Source: Ichthyophonus hoferi (lineage: Eukaryota; Opisthokonta; Ichthyosporea; Ichthyophonida; Ichthyophonidae). From it: a DNA stretch of 13,856 nt. Below the pieces are notes generated by a model that searched no databases, was not told where the DNA came from, and saw only the letters and a program-made list of their open reading frames with translations. The translations under genes and the position numbers were made by a program. Below, one piece after another: positions 1-7,461 of the stretch (its first letter is position 1; each line of letters starts with the position of its first letter). The stretch covers positions 9,262 to 23,117 of the forward strand of contig NAOQ01000173.1 in NCBI GenBank assembly GCA_002751075.1, written 5' to 3'.

Positions 1-21
1 ATACATACATACATACATACA

Positions 22-54
<33 letters not shown>

Positions 55-157
55 GAATACATATATACATACATACATACATACATATATGAATACATAC
101 ATACATACATACATACATATATGAATACATATATACATACATACATACATATATACA

Positions 158-190
<33 letters not shown>

Positions 191-232
191 GAATACATAC
201 ATATATCTATAGATATACACATACATAAATTT
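1..232. repeat. ATAC tetranucleotide microsatellite
   Basis: Nearly continuous ATAC/TACA units interrupted by a recurring variant (ATATGAATACATATAT) that appears several times, so the array is a higher-order mixture of pure ATAC blocks and this spacer. It starts at the window edge, so its full length is unknown. No coding potential is seen. Confidence 0.95.
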
Positions 233-659
233 ATAATGCAATCACTCCGAAGTACAATTAGACACAACCAATCATCTTTAATTTCCATTTTCCATGTACC
301 CTATTGGTGTATATGTGAAAGTATAAAACCCTTTTTTCAGATGGTTTTATGATATTCCTCTCATCACGACCACGTAATATTTTCTTTTATTTTGGGTCCT
401 GTAAGGGGAACTGATTTTTATTCTATGAATTGATCAGCACGCGTGGTTGGTCATGGAAATAAGTACATAGTGATATATTAGTATACATGTATACATACCA
501 CGTGCATTACTATTTAAAGACATCCACATGATCAAGAACTTGCATATATAGATATACATATAAATCCAAATATACATAGTGAAACACATGCACGGCCCCC
601 TAGACTTCAACACCATTGTACTAATTATACCCACCCCAACCCCTCCTCTATACCTATAA
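233..659. other. Non-coding stretch, no exon supported
   Basis: AT-rich DNA between the microsatellite and the first supported exon. An acceptor-like TTTTTTCAG ends at 340 and is followed by ATGG, but the frames opening there close quickly, and the one donor in suitable phase (about 401) would create a stop when joined to the exon at 721. I therefore call no exon here. The missing 5' exon or exons of the Tudor-BRCT gene may be here in a form I cannot see, or to the left of the window. Confidence 0.6.
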
Positions 660-720
660 ACCCCCCCGCTCCTCCCACCCCTCCTTTTATAACCCCAACA
701 TTTGTATTTCCATCTTCTAG
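601..720 (+). promoter_or_regulatory. C-rich polypyrimidine tract and 3' splice site
   Basis: About 100 bases very rich in C and T (runs of up to seven C) end in TTTCCATCTTCTAG at 720, directly before a GC-richer open frame. This is the form of a strong 3' splice site and implies that the exon at 721 is internal, not the first exon. Confidence 0.65.
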
Positions 721-1049
721 AAACAACGGGGATACTTACACCTACTAAAGGAAACAAAAATACTCATGCGGCCCCTTCAACCACACCCAAAACCCCCAAA
801 GAGCCTGGAAAAACACCCAAAATTTCCAAAAGCAATTCACATTTACCACGACAGACAGCTGATCGGGCCCGACCCCAGGCACTAAGTTCTAGACGTGTAG
901 TAGGGGAGAAAATGACCTTGAATGAGGGTGAGATCGTATTGTCTCCTGGCTGGGTCTTGATTCCTCCTGCTTTGCCTCAAGTTACCCCCACATCTACCAA
1001 AGGGGAATTGTTGGTTACAGTGGGGCTAGGAAAGGGTGAGACAGTACAG
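721..1049 (+). CDS. Tudor-BRCT gene, first visible exon (internal)
   Basis: Begins after TTCTAG with two bases that finish a split codon and ends at CAG before donor GTAGGT. It encodes 109 residues rich in T, P, K and S, with a TPKTPKEPGKTPK basic/proline stretch, then a more ordered segment (GEIVLSPGWVLIPP) before the Tudor. Reading on past the donor reaches a stop at 1074-1076. A second donor-like GTGAG at about 1036 gives the wrong phase for the next exon, so the 1049 end is preferred. Confidence 0.75.
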
Positions 1050-1485
1050 GTAGGTAGGGAAGAGGGGAGGATGTGACTTACTGTTATCTTGTATGCTCTA
1101 CCCTGTGATTAATGTACCTCTTGGTCGCTCACGTCAATCAAATGGGTTTTTTAAAAAACCTTAAAATTTAATTGATCTAATCTTAGTTTAATCTGTTCGA
1201 TAATTAGCCTTTTCGGTATCCTTGCATTGCTGCCGTTCTGTCCAAATATGGCTAATATCATAGGACATCTATATACCTTCTTTCATTTCTATTCCACTTT
1301 GTACGTGTGTGATGACTCTTTATTGGTCGATCTATAACTTACTTGGCACCAATAAATATCGTTGATTAGTTACTCAGTTCTTCTCCCTTTCTCCTTCTTT
1401 CGCTAACCCATATGAATCTACCTACTTACCTATGCATACCTGTCTTGGTGCATAAGCACACTAATGCATATATACACACATACAT

Positions 1486-1525
<40 letters not shown>

Positions 1526-4500
1526 CATATCGGCAGGCCCGGGTGGCCGAGGCAGGCCAAATTAAGGTTGGCTCACGTGTGCTGGCCTTGTGGTCAGACG
1601 GTGTTTTCTACCCTGGGACGGCTATGAAGGCAACCTCCCCCACCCCTCCCCCGTATCCCATTCTCTTCTCCCTCTATCTCTATGGGCTTGTTGATATGTT
1701 TTACTTTTTCTCTTTCTCTTTTTCTTTTCCATATTAACCCCATTCAATCATCGGTTCTTTCTCCCTTTCTCCCTTTCTCCCTTTTTCTCTCTCTCCTTAG
1801 GTACGTAAATCCACTGGTCGAGTAGAGGTAGCATATGATGGTGGCGACGTACAAAGCGTCCTTGAAAAGAACGTGAAGTTAGTGCTTGACAGTAATGTAT
1901 TAGGACCAATGAAAAGGCTCAGGCGGCAACAAAGTGAACACACTGATAATGCTGTGAAGGCAACATCGGCGGAACCAATAGCTGTGGCTGCACCCACCCT
2001 AGATACCTCTAGCCAGTCAGCATTTTCTCAACCGAACGAGCCAGCCATGTCCTTAGGTAATAGTAACCAATCCAATCATAGCTCCAATAGTGGTTCAGTA
2101 GTTACCACCGACATAGCCGTTTCAACCTATAGTATATCCAGTAAATCTTCCCGTGACTACTCACAGTTACAGGAACAAAGTGAGCCCAGGAAAAGATCTA
2201 AGAACCAGGTCGAATTCGACCCGAATAAACCCGATAGAGAAGAAAACAAGGAGGGTAGAAATGATCATGTAGCCCGTAGAAAGAGGGAGGAGGGGATTGC
2301 ACTGCCAATTGGTGGGAATGAAAAAATTGGGAAGGAAACAATGTGCCCCCCCAATTGTACCTCCCCTAAAAGGACTATGTCAAGGTCTAGTGGTAGTACA
2401 GCCGTAGTTCCCCCTACACGAAGGAGTACTAGACTCTCTAGGGCTGACCATGTATCACAGGAGGGGAAACCTTCATTGCTAGACCCTCCTGGTAGTGCTC
2501 TAGGGGGAATGAGTGGGTCAGATGCCTTGGTGTCATCCCATATATCTACAAAAAAAACAAAAGAAATAGCAGCAGAGTCCCCTAAGACTATAGAAGTCTC
2601 TAATAAATCCCCCCGCACCTCTCAGCCATCAACTTCCAGACAGCTCTTATCGTCCCAAAGTAATACGGCAAAGGATCTAACTGGCCCTGACAAATTACCA
2701 TCAGAAGGGGGTCTAACAGTATCTGGTAAAGTTACGTTGGAACCTAGGCGAAATACCCAATCAGTGAGCGCCCTAAGGACAGGAAAATATGTACCCAAAA
2801 ACCCAAAAATTAAATTAACACTTAATGACACAGCCAAGCTAACAAGTGAGCCCAGGCATTCTACAGAGACCAATCAGAGGCCCCACCCCCTGGGACTACC
2901 TGCACATATCAAGCCCATCACTGAGACTAAACCAATCACAGGCCTGCTCTCATTGCAGAAAGGTAGCATGGATAATGACAGCAAACCAACCGTAATGTCC
3001 AGACCCATTCCACAATTTCCCAAGCATGGTAATGTGATTGGTGCTAGGACTAACGGCACCATGTTAACTCTCAAGCTACGACCTTCTAGCCCTCATGTCC
3101 CCATTGGTTCGTCTGTAGATGCGAGGGAGAGGGAAGCAGGAGCATCTGTGAGTAAAAATAGTATAAGATCCCCCCCTGGGAGAGCAGGTGGGGGGTTAAC
3201 TACCTCATCTATTAGTGCGCCTTTAATGCGCAATGCTAAGGTATATATATATGTATGTGTGCATGTTTATATATAAGTATTTGTGTATGTATATATATAG
3301 GACAATATAAACTACTTTACTGATTGGCTGTGATAGCATAAAAGTAGTGATTTGATTGGTCTCACACATACTATATACCCCTTGGGTGTTTCAGCAACCC
3401 ACTATGAGGCCTCCTGGACCTTCTTTCTCTCCAATGGGAAGTGCTACAAGTTTGCCTTTGCCCAAAAGCCGCCCTCTCACTAACTCTAAGGGGCCAAGTA
3501 AATTTACTGATAAACCCCTGAGTAGCACTAATAGTGAACCCACCAATCAACGATTAGTACGCTCTGGTGGAGCAGTTTCTTCTCGTATGATTGGGCAGAA
3601 TATTGGGGGTCAACCAATGGGTAGACTGATTCAAAGTGCATCGACAATAGGTTAGAGTCCCATACTTTTCATTTCTATTGTTCTAATATCATATCACATG
3701 GGAGGATGGTATATAGTGGAGGGAAAGAGAAAGAACCAATCACGTGCTGATCCTTATGATTGAACCAATGACAAGCCATCCCCTTTTATATTCATACCTT
3801 ATACCGACTTAAACTGAGTTAAATTCCACTCACTATGTATTTTATCTACATATAAAACTATATATGTGTGTATGTATGTGTGAATGTGTGCACTATAAGG
3901 AATCACCTTGTTATACACAGTATTACAGGCTGACAATAGAATACTTAAATAGTTATTAGTACGTTGCATATATATACAGATGCAGTTATATAATAAGATT
4001 AATATATGCAGACAGGGAGGGAGAAGAAAGAAGAATTGTACGTATAAATATATAATCCGTTAGAAAGGATGTTTAGAGGCAGGTATGATCATAGGTTACT
4101 CTATGCATTATATAATGGATAGTGGGTCTGATCGGTTGTATGTTATATAGTTTGTACTATCTTTTTTTGTATTACTTATAATATAATACCTATTCCTTAT
4201 CCAATCTTTGTATCTGTCTCTTATTAAATCTATTCATCTATATCTATTGGTTTTTCTCTTTGTTTACATTTTGATGCTATTTTATCTCTATATTTACACG
4301 TTTACTTTACTCTTGATCGATATACCAGTGGTCCAAACATATTATTGGTTAATTTCCAGATTATATCACTAGATCTATACCCTATCCACTTATATCAACG
4401 CATACAACCCATAAGTACATAGCCACCAATCACTTCACGATTTCTACGAATATTCACATCTACCATTAATAACTAACCAATAACCTCAAAGCACTAAGAC

Positions 4501-5991
4501 TAACACCAATTTCATATTTCCGCCCTTCCCATATAGCTGCAAACAAAGCCAGGATCCAATCAAACGGTGGAAAATGGAGAGTCATTGCCTTTAGTTCACT
4601 TAAACCAATAGAAAGATCGGCTCGTTTCCAGGCAGTAAACGAATTAGGAGGGGAGGTGATAACCGCAGCTGGTTGGGTGGATAGTACCACACACCTAGTT
4701 ACGGGAACCTGTGAGAATGTCGATCTAGCTATAGCTGAGAAGAGAACTATGAAGTATCTGCTGGCCATCATGGCCGGGATATGGGTGGTGTCGCTACAAT
4801 GGATTGATGACTCCATAAAGGTGTGTGGCGCTATATATACTCTTGGTTTAGACCATATTTATTCGTGTACTATTGATGGAATAAACAGATTTATACTTAT
4901 GTACTTATGATCAATTGGTGCAAACCGTATGTAGTGATATATATATATCACTAATGTTATTAGGTGCTATAATGCTATAGGGTGTTGTGTTAGATAAGTT
5001 ATAAGTAGATTGATGACTCGATCAAGGTGGATGTGGTTATATATATATTTCCAACATTTTATTAATAACTCTAGTCTTGATATACACCAAAGTGTTTTTT
5101 ACACGTAGACAAACCGATGTGTATATACATACCGTACATATTTTACATATACTATACATAGAGATGTATGTGCGTGTGTGTTAATGTTATCAAATGTTAT
5201 ATTGTTATAGGGTATTGGATAAGTTATAAGCAGGTTCTCTTTTTTTTTGACATACTATATATATATATATATATATGTGGAAGTATAGTTTTAGATTGGC
5301 ATAAAGTTAAGTATAATAAGTGATCTTCAATTTCCCAGTTAAAGGTTCGCCAATAACATAAACGTAATAAAACAAATACTTACCTACAACGAAGTTCAAT
5401 AACACACCCATATAAGCATTTTTCTACCATTATCTATATATACTTCTATGTAAATTTAAATTAACATGGGGGGCGGGGGTCTATTGCATAATTCAGGCTG
5501 GAAGGTGGTTGGACGAGGCAAAGTATGAGATTGCAGGGGACCAATTAGCTCTAGGTGCTCCAGCCAAGGCCCGATTGGCTAGATGTCATGGTAGCCCGGA
5601 GCTATTCTCAGGCCTTGCCGTGTATTTTCATGGTAAATTTTCAACTGCAGCTAAACCATCAATGAGAGACCTTGAAAAAATCGTGACACTGGGGGGTGCT
5701 GAAACCATTTCAAATTACGAAGAATATATGCGTAGGTGGAAAGAAATGCATACGAAAAATTCATCCCAGGGGGGGGGTATAGAGGAATTGAATGGACGTG
5801 TAAATGAAGCCCGTCTATTGGCTATATGTGAGCAAGAAATCCCCCCGACCAAGGCGAAATTGGCTGCGGCAGGCTATAGAATGGCCTATGTAGTCCGCAC
5901 ACCTGATATTATAGGGGGTTGGGCGGTTAGTTATCGATTTCTTTTGGATGGCATATCGACATACAATGCTTTCCCGCTTCCCCCGTTATAA
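721..5991 (+). CDS. Tudor plus tandem BRCT protein (BRCA1/BARD1-type BRCTs), 5' partial, six exons
   Basis: Likely a nuclear DNA-damage or chromatin adaptor: Tudor domains read methylated histone tails and tandem BRCTs bind phosphoserine peptides. Seen: exons 721-1049, 1537-1629, 1801-3240, 3395-3650, 4537-4820 and 5497-5991 join in phases 0,0,0,1,0 into 964 codons ending TAA. Order: basic low-complexity N-part (1-109), Tudor (about 117-169), disordered S/T/P-rich linker with basic clusters and seven SQ/TQ sites (170-705), BRCT1 (about 719-813) with RTMKY and GIWVVS...W motifs, BRCT2 (about 836-958). Known: 53BP1, Crb2 and Rad9 also place Tudor before C-terminal BRCTs, but these BRCTs read more like BRCA1/BARD1. 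Inference: damage-signalling scaffold. Every intron would meet a stop if retained. The exon at 721 opens behind an acceptor with a split codon, so the start codon is missing, and whether an N-terminal RING exists cannot be seen. Orthology is not settled. Confidence 0.85.
1050..1536 (+). other. Intron 1 of the Tudor-BRCT gene
   Basis: A 487-base phase-0 intron, donor GTAGGT and acceptor CGGCAG. It is AT-rich with a CA/TA microsatellite in its last 60 bases, so the usual pyrimidine tract before the acceptor is replaced by alternating CA/TA. No other exon is seen inside. Confidence 0.75.
1484..1530. repeat. (CA)n(TA)n microsatellite
   Basis: A compound dinucleotide repeat, CACACA then TATATA, lying immediately upstream of the acceptor of the Tudor-encoding exon. 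Length variation here could alter acceptor use; that is inference. Confidence 0.9.
1537..1629 (+). CDS. Tudor-BRCT gene, exon with first half of the Tudor domain
   Basis: A 93-base phase-0 exon of 31 codons encoding ARVAEAGQIKVGSRVLALWS and then DGVFYPGTAMK. The VG.RV.A.WSDG.FYPG pattern is the classic first two strands of a Tudor barrel (53BP1: VG.RVVAKWSSNGYFYSG). It ends in ATG AAG followed by GC rather than GT. No GT donor nearby keeps the domain, because the only one would remove the conserved FYPG. Confidence 0.8.
1558..1887 (+). other. Tudor domain (split by an intron)
   Basis: Residues about 117-169, spread over two exons. Strand 1-2 carries W128 and F133-Y134; strand 3-4 carries VEVAYDGGD (Y152, D153). 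The YDGGD turn resembles the YDDGD turn of MSH6/PDS5-type Tudors. Compared with 53BP1 (FDDGY), the Asp that contacts dimethyl-lysine and the following aromatic are replaced by Gly and Asp. A second Tudor repeat as in 53BP1 is not seen; basic, low-complexity sequence (MKRLRRQQ) follows. Confidence 0.75.
1630..1800 (+). other. Intron 2, non-canonical GC-AG intron
   Basis: A 171-base phase-0 intron with donor AAG|GCAACC and acceptor CTCTCTCTCCTTAG. A long pyrimidine tract (repeated CTCCCTTT) fills the 3' third. GC-AG introns are a known minor class of U2 introns; a strong acceptor tract may compensate for the weak donor. The joined frame gives an unbroken Tudor domain. Confidence 0.75.
1801..3240 (+). 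CDS. Tudor-BRCT gene, large disordered exon
   Basis: A 1440-base phase-0 exon of 480 codons. The first 30 residues complete the Tudor barrel. The rest is predicted disordered: rich in S, T, P, N, K and Q with no hydrophobic core. Basic clusters suited to nuclear import are visible (MKRLRRQQ, EPRKRSKN, ARRKREE, RRSTRLSR). Seven SQ or TQ sites occur (for example YSQLQ, VSQEG, TSQPS, SSQSN), the consensus of ATM/ATR kinases. One long exon coding the disordered middle is also typical of BRCA1-like genes. Donor AAG|GTATAT. Confidence 0.85.
3241..3394 (+). other. Intron 3 of the Tudor-BRCT gene
   Basis: A 154-base phase-0 intron: donor GTATAT inside a TATATG-rich start, acceptor GGTGTTTCAG. TTACTGATTGGC and TTTGATTGG lie in the 3' half as possible branch-site context. 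Confidence 0.75.
3395..3650 (+). CDS. Tudor-BRCT gene, linker exon
   Basis: A 256-base exon starting in phase 0 (QPTMRPPGPS) and ending in phase 1 (ATA G|GTTAGA). It encodes 85 residues rich in P, S, T, G and N, continuing the disordered linker up to the BRCT region. Its split last codon joins with CT at 4537 to give Ala; this phase match with the BRCT exon is the main support for the boundary. Retention of the next intron gives an immediate stop. Confidence 0.8.
3651..4536 (+). other. Intron 4 of the Tudor-BRCT gene
   Basis: An 886-base phase-1 intron, donor GTTAGA, acceptor CCGCCCTTCCCATATAG. A good branch-site match, GACTAACACC, lies near 4498, about 35 bases before the acceptor. AT-rich, with several CCAAT motifs (about 3737, 3765, 4427, 4480). 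I see no further exon, though an extra exon of matching phase cannot be excluded. Confidence 0.7.
4537..4820 (+). CDS. Tudor-BRCT gene, exon encoding BRCT1
   Basis: A 284-base exon encoding residues 706-800, ending AAG|GTGTGT in phase 0. Reading gives a textbook BRCT: WRVIAFSSL, a GGEV turn, the THLVTG strand, KRTMKYL, then GIWVVS and W..DSI. In BRCA1 the phosphoserine pocket uses Ser1655 and Lys1702; the aligned Ser (FSS) and Lys (TMKY) are both present here. The Gly that follows Ser1655 in BRCA1 is Ser. Confidence 0.9.
4951..5233 (+). repeat. Intronic direct repeat, two copies about 230 bases apart
   Basis: Copy 1 at 4951-5008 and copy 2 at 5182-5233 share TAATGTTAT, a TATAGGGT block and GATAAGTTATAAG in the same order. 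The copies differ by substitutions and a few small gaps, so the duplication is not recent. Confidence 0.7.
5008..5028 (+). repeat. Decayed copy of the BRCT1 exon end and donor
   Basis: Matches the exon end at 4802-4822 in 19 of 21 positions, including the GATTGATGACTC stretch and AAG|GT donor. TATATATA follows in both places. It could act as a decoy donor. Confidence 0.6.
5497..5991 (+). CDS. Tudor-BRCT gene, terminal exon with BRCT2
   Basis: A 495-base exon in phase 0 ending with TAA at 5989-5991. It completes BRCT1 (AGRWLDEAKYE) and codes for BRCT2: ELFSGLAVYFHGKFS, then LEKIVTLGGAETI, then a long charged insert, then AYVVRTPD and GGWAVSYRFLLDGI. The LF.G....G.F pattern matches BRCT2 of BRCA1 (IFRGLEICCYGPF). 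It contains a run of nine G (about 5769-5777), unusual in a coding exon. The sequence ends PLPPL shortly after the domain. Confidence 0.85.
   Translation, partial: AGRWLDEAKYEIAGDQLALGAPAKARLARCHGSPELFSGLAVYFHGKFSTAAKPSMRDLEKIVTLGGAETISNYEEYMRRWKEMHTKNSSQGGGIEELNGRVNEARLLAICEQEIPPTKAKLAAAGYRMAYVVRTPDIIGGWAVSYRFLLDGISTYNAFPLPPL
5602..5970 (+). other. BRCT domain 2
   Basis: Residues about 836-958. The front half is clear. The back half has an insert of roughly 50 charged residues between LGGAETI and the AYVVRTPD strand, longer than in BRCA1. The usual Trp of the last helix is replaced by Phe (YRFLLDGI). These two points lower certainty for the back half, but order and placement fit a tandem BRCT. 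Confidence 0.7.
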
Positions 5992-6560
5992 TTAATTTAT
6001 AATTAATAATTAGTAGCTTTATGTTTATGCTTACGTTTACGGTTATGTAAATTTTTATATTTTATATATTTTATCCTTGTATTGTATCTTTTGGGTTTCA
6101 TGTTTTTTGTATAGTTTGTTAGGAGGTGTCAAAGGATCTCAGTGTACAATTAACGATAATTAATGAACGATTATCTATATAGTTGTGTTTTATATGTAAG
6201 TTTATTTGTTTTATAGTTAATAGCTTAGCTCCTATCCTTTTACTACATTCTGTCCATGACTCTGTTATGATTTTTTTTTTCACTTACCCAGTTATATATT
6301 CATATATACATATATACATACTATCACACATGCACCATATTATATTCTCTCTTCAAATCCCTCATTGCATTTAGATTTTATTTTATTTTTAGATACATCA
6401 ATAGTAAAGAAGAGGTTTTTACGAATGCCATTTAAGAATGCATTATCCACTATAATGTAACGTATATAGTGTATATAGTATATCCTATAAACATTGATAT
6501 TGAATGTATGATACATTTATAGCATACATGTCACAGAACACCTGAAAAGAGTATTATAGG
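5992..6560. other. Intergenic, no gene seen
   Basis: AT-rich 3' flank of the Tudor-BRCT gene. Starts with an ATTAATTATAATTAAT palindromic stretch, then degenerate TTTATG/TTTACG units (about 6017-6050). No AATAAA is close to the stop; polyadenylation may use a variant signal. Short open frames here are AT-driven and low complexity. Confidence 0.6.
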
Positions 6561-6655
6561 CCACCAAATATGAGTAAACATTATTTAAATGTGCTTATAA
6601 TCTGGTAATAAATATAATAAAGGTAAGTCTCTTTTCATGAGCCTGGAGCTTGTAT
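6561..6655 (+). repeat. Local repeat family, copy 1 (partial)
   Basis: Carries the right-hand part of the family unit: CCACCAAATATGAGTA, CTGGTAATAAATATAATAAAG and CATGAGCCTGGAGCTTG in order. The left-hand part (GAACGG... TTAAGATTTTATTAGAA) is not recognisable. Confidence 0.65.
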
Positions 6656-6950
6656 ACAGATAGTTTCTCGGCATGTAAATCTGCCATTGTCTTCTTTATG
6701 TTACACTAAATAAACGGGTTAAATACAAATACATGATACCATTTCTACGAGGTGCCAAAAGTCAGATCTATTCAATTCCATGTATTGAATTATCTATATA
6801 CTTAATTGGCATTTCTTTTACCACAGATACTTGTAACAATCTGTTTATTCATGATTATTGTATCTATAGTATTTATCACTATAAATATTACAGTCTAGTG
6901 CTGATATTTACCCACCTACTCATAATAAATATTTTGGTTCTTGTTCCCGT
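6656..6950. other. Spacer between repeat copies, nothing recognised
   Basis: AT-rich DNA. A 73-codon open frame at 6733-6954 is composed mostly of I, Y, L and S, as expected from AT-rich DNA, with no motif. Not called a gene. Confidence 0.5.
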
Positions 6951-7122
6951 ATGAACGGCCTAGATAGTTAAGATTTTATTAGAACTACTACTTATATCGG
7001 AAGACTGTTCTATTTGGAAATTATTGTCTGAAAGCCTACATATGAGTAGACATGGTATACATAGGCTCATAATCCTGTAATAAATATAATAAAAGTATGT
7101 TTCTTTGCATGAGCCTGGACTT
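6951..7122 (+). repeat. Local repeat family, copy 2
   Basis: Full-order copy: ATGAACGG, TTAAGATTTTATTAGAA, TATCGGAA, ATTTGGA, CCTACATATGAGTAGA, CTCATAATC, GTAATAAATATAATAAAAG, CATGAGCCTGGA. About 170 bases long. Confidence 0.7.
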
Positions 7123-7179
7123 CCCATTATATTATAGTATTATGGTATGGACTTTTCCCTTCATATCTTTTTTTTCACA

Positions 7180-7370
7180 TTTTTTTTTTTTTTGGAACAG
7201 CCCAAAATGGGATAAACCATAATGGTAACCAGTGTTCGGTCATAAGGACGGACTACTTGGTATCCTAGCACATTTATTTGGGGTTTTTCGTCTTTAAGCC
7301 TATTGGAATGTGAAATGTAAAATAGGCTTGGTGGTTGCACTACCATGCCACCCACTTAGCCACCTACATA
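7180..7370 (-). mobile_element. SINE-like element with A-box match and A-tail
   Basis: On the minus strand, TGGCTAAGTGG (7352-7362) fits the Pol III A-box consensus TRGCNNAGYGG at all positions, followed by a GGTGG...CCACC hairpin. The element would end in an A run (T run at about 7180-7193 on the plus strand), as SINE tails do. A perfect 9-base inverted repeat (7296-7304 and 7321-7329, 16-base loop) lies within. No convincing B-box and no target-site duplication were found, so this is tentative. Confidence 0.3.
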
Positions 7371-7455
7371 AATTATTATATTAATATACTATACTAACAT
7401 ACTATTATATTAATATGTTATTATATTAACATACTATTATATTAGCGTACTATTA
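7371..7455. repeat. AT-rich minisatellite
   Basis: Several degenerate units of about 16-20 bases around AACATACTATTATATTA, immediately left of repeat copy 3. Confidence 0.8.
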
Positions 7456-7461
7456 TCCATG

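Larger units (their letters stand above)
4821..5496 (+). other. Intron 5, with internal duplications
   Basis: A 676-base phase-0 intron inside BRCT1, donor GTGTGT and acceptor TAATTCAG. It carries a diverged copy of the upstream exon end plus its donor (5008-5028), a duplicated block (4951-5008 and 5182-5233) and an AT microsatellite at about 5255-5276. A G-rich run (GGGGGGCGGGGG) lies 15-25 bases before the acceptor, in place of a clean pyrimidine tract. Confidence 0.75.
4575..5535 (+). other. BRCT domain 1
   Basis: Residues about 719-813, continuing over intron 5 into AGRWLDEAKYE and IAGD. The end (W, L.E..YE..GD) matches the BRCA1 and BARD1 pattern of a BRCT1 followed by a short linker. 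The hallmark Trp of the last helix is present (LQWIDDSI), and the phospho-pocket Ser and Lys are kept. Confidence 0.9.

Noticed and set aside
434-757. 107-codon minus-strand frame rich in G, R and Y
   Set aside because: It is the complement of the C-rich splice tract and an AT microsatellite; composition is low complexity with no motif.
1797-1997. 66-codon minus-strand frame over the Tudor junction
   Set aside because: Shadow of the plus-strand exon that completes the Tudor domain.
2265-3074. Several minus-strand frames of 66-117 codons
   Set aside because: All are complements of the long GC-richer coding exon at 1801-3240, whose plus frame is continuous with the Tudor and BRCT exons.
4466-4816. 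116-codon minus-strand frame
   Set aside because: Antisense shadow of the BRCT1 exon, which has clear domain motifs on the plus strand.
6733-6954. 73-codon plus-strand frame with hydrophobic stretches
   Set aside because: AT-driven I/Y/L composition, no splice context, overlaps the start of a repeat copy.
7321-7333. AATAGGCTTGGTG shared with the 24-base minisatellite at 13693-13856
   Set aside because: Only 13 bases match with no extension; probably coincidence.
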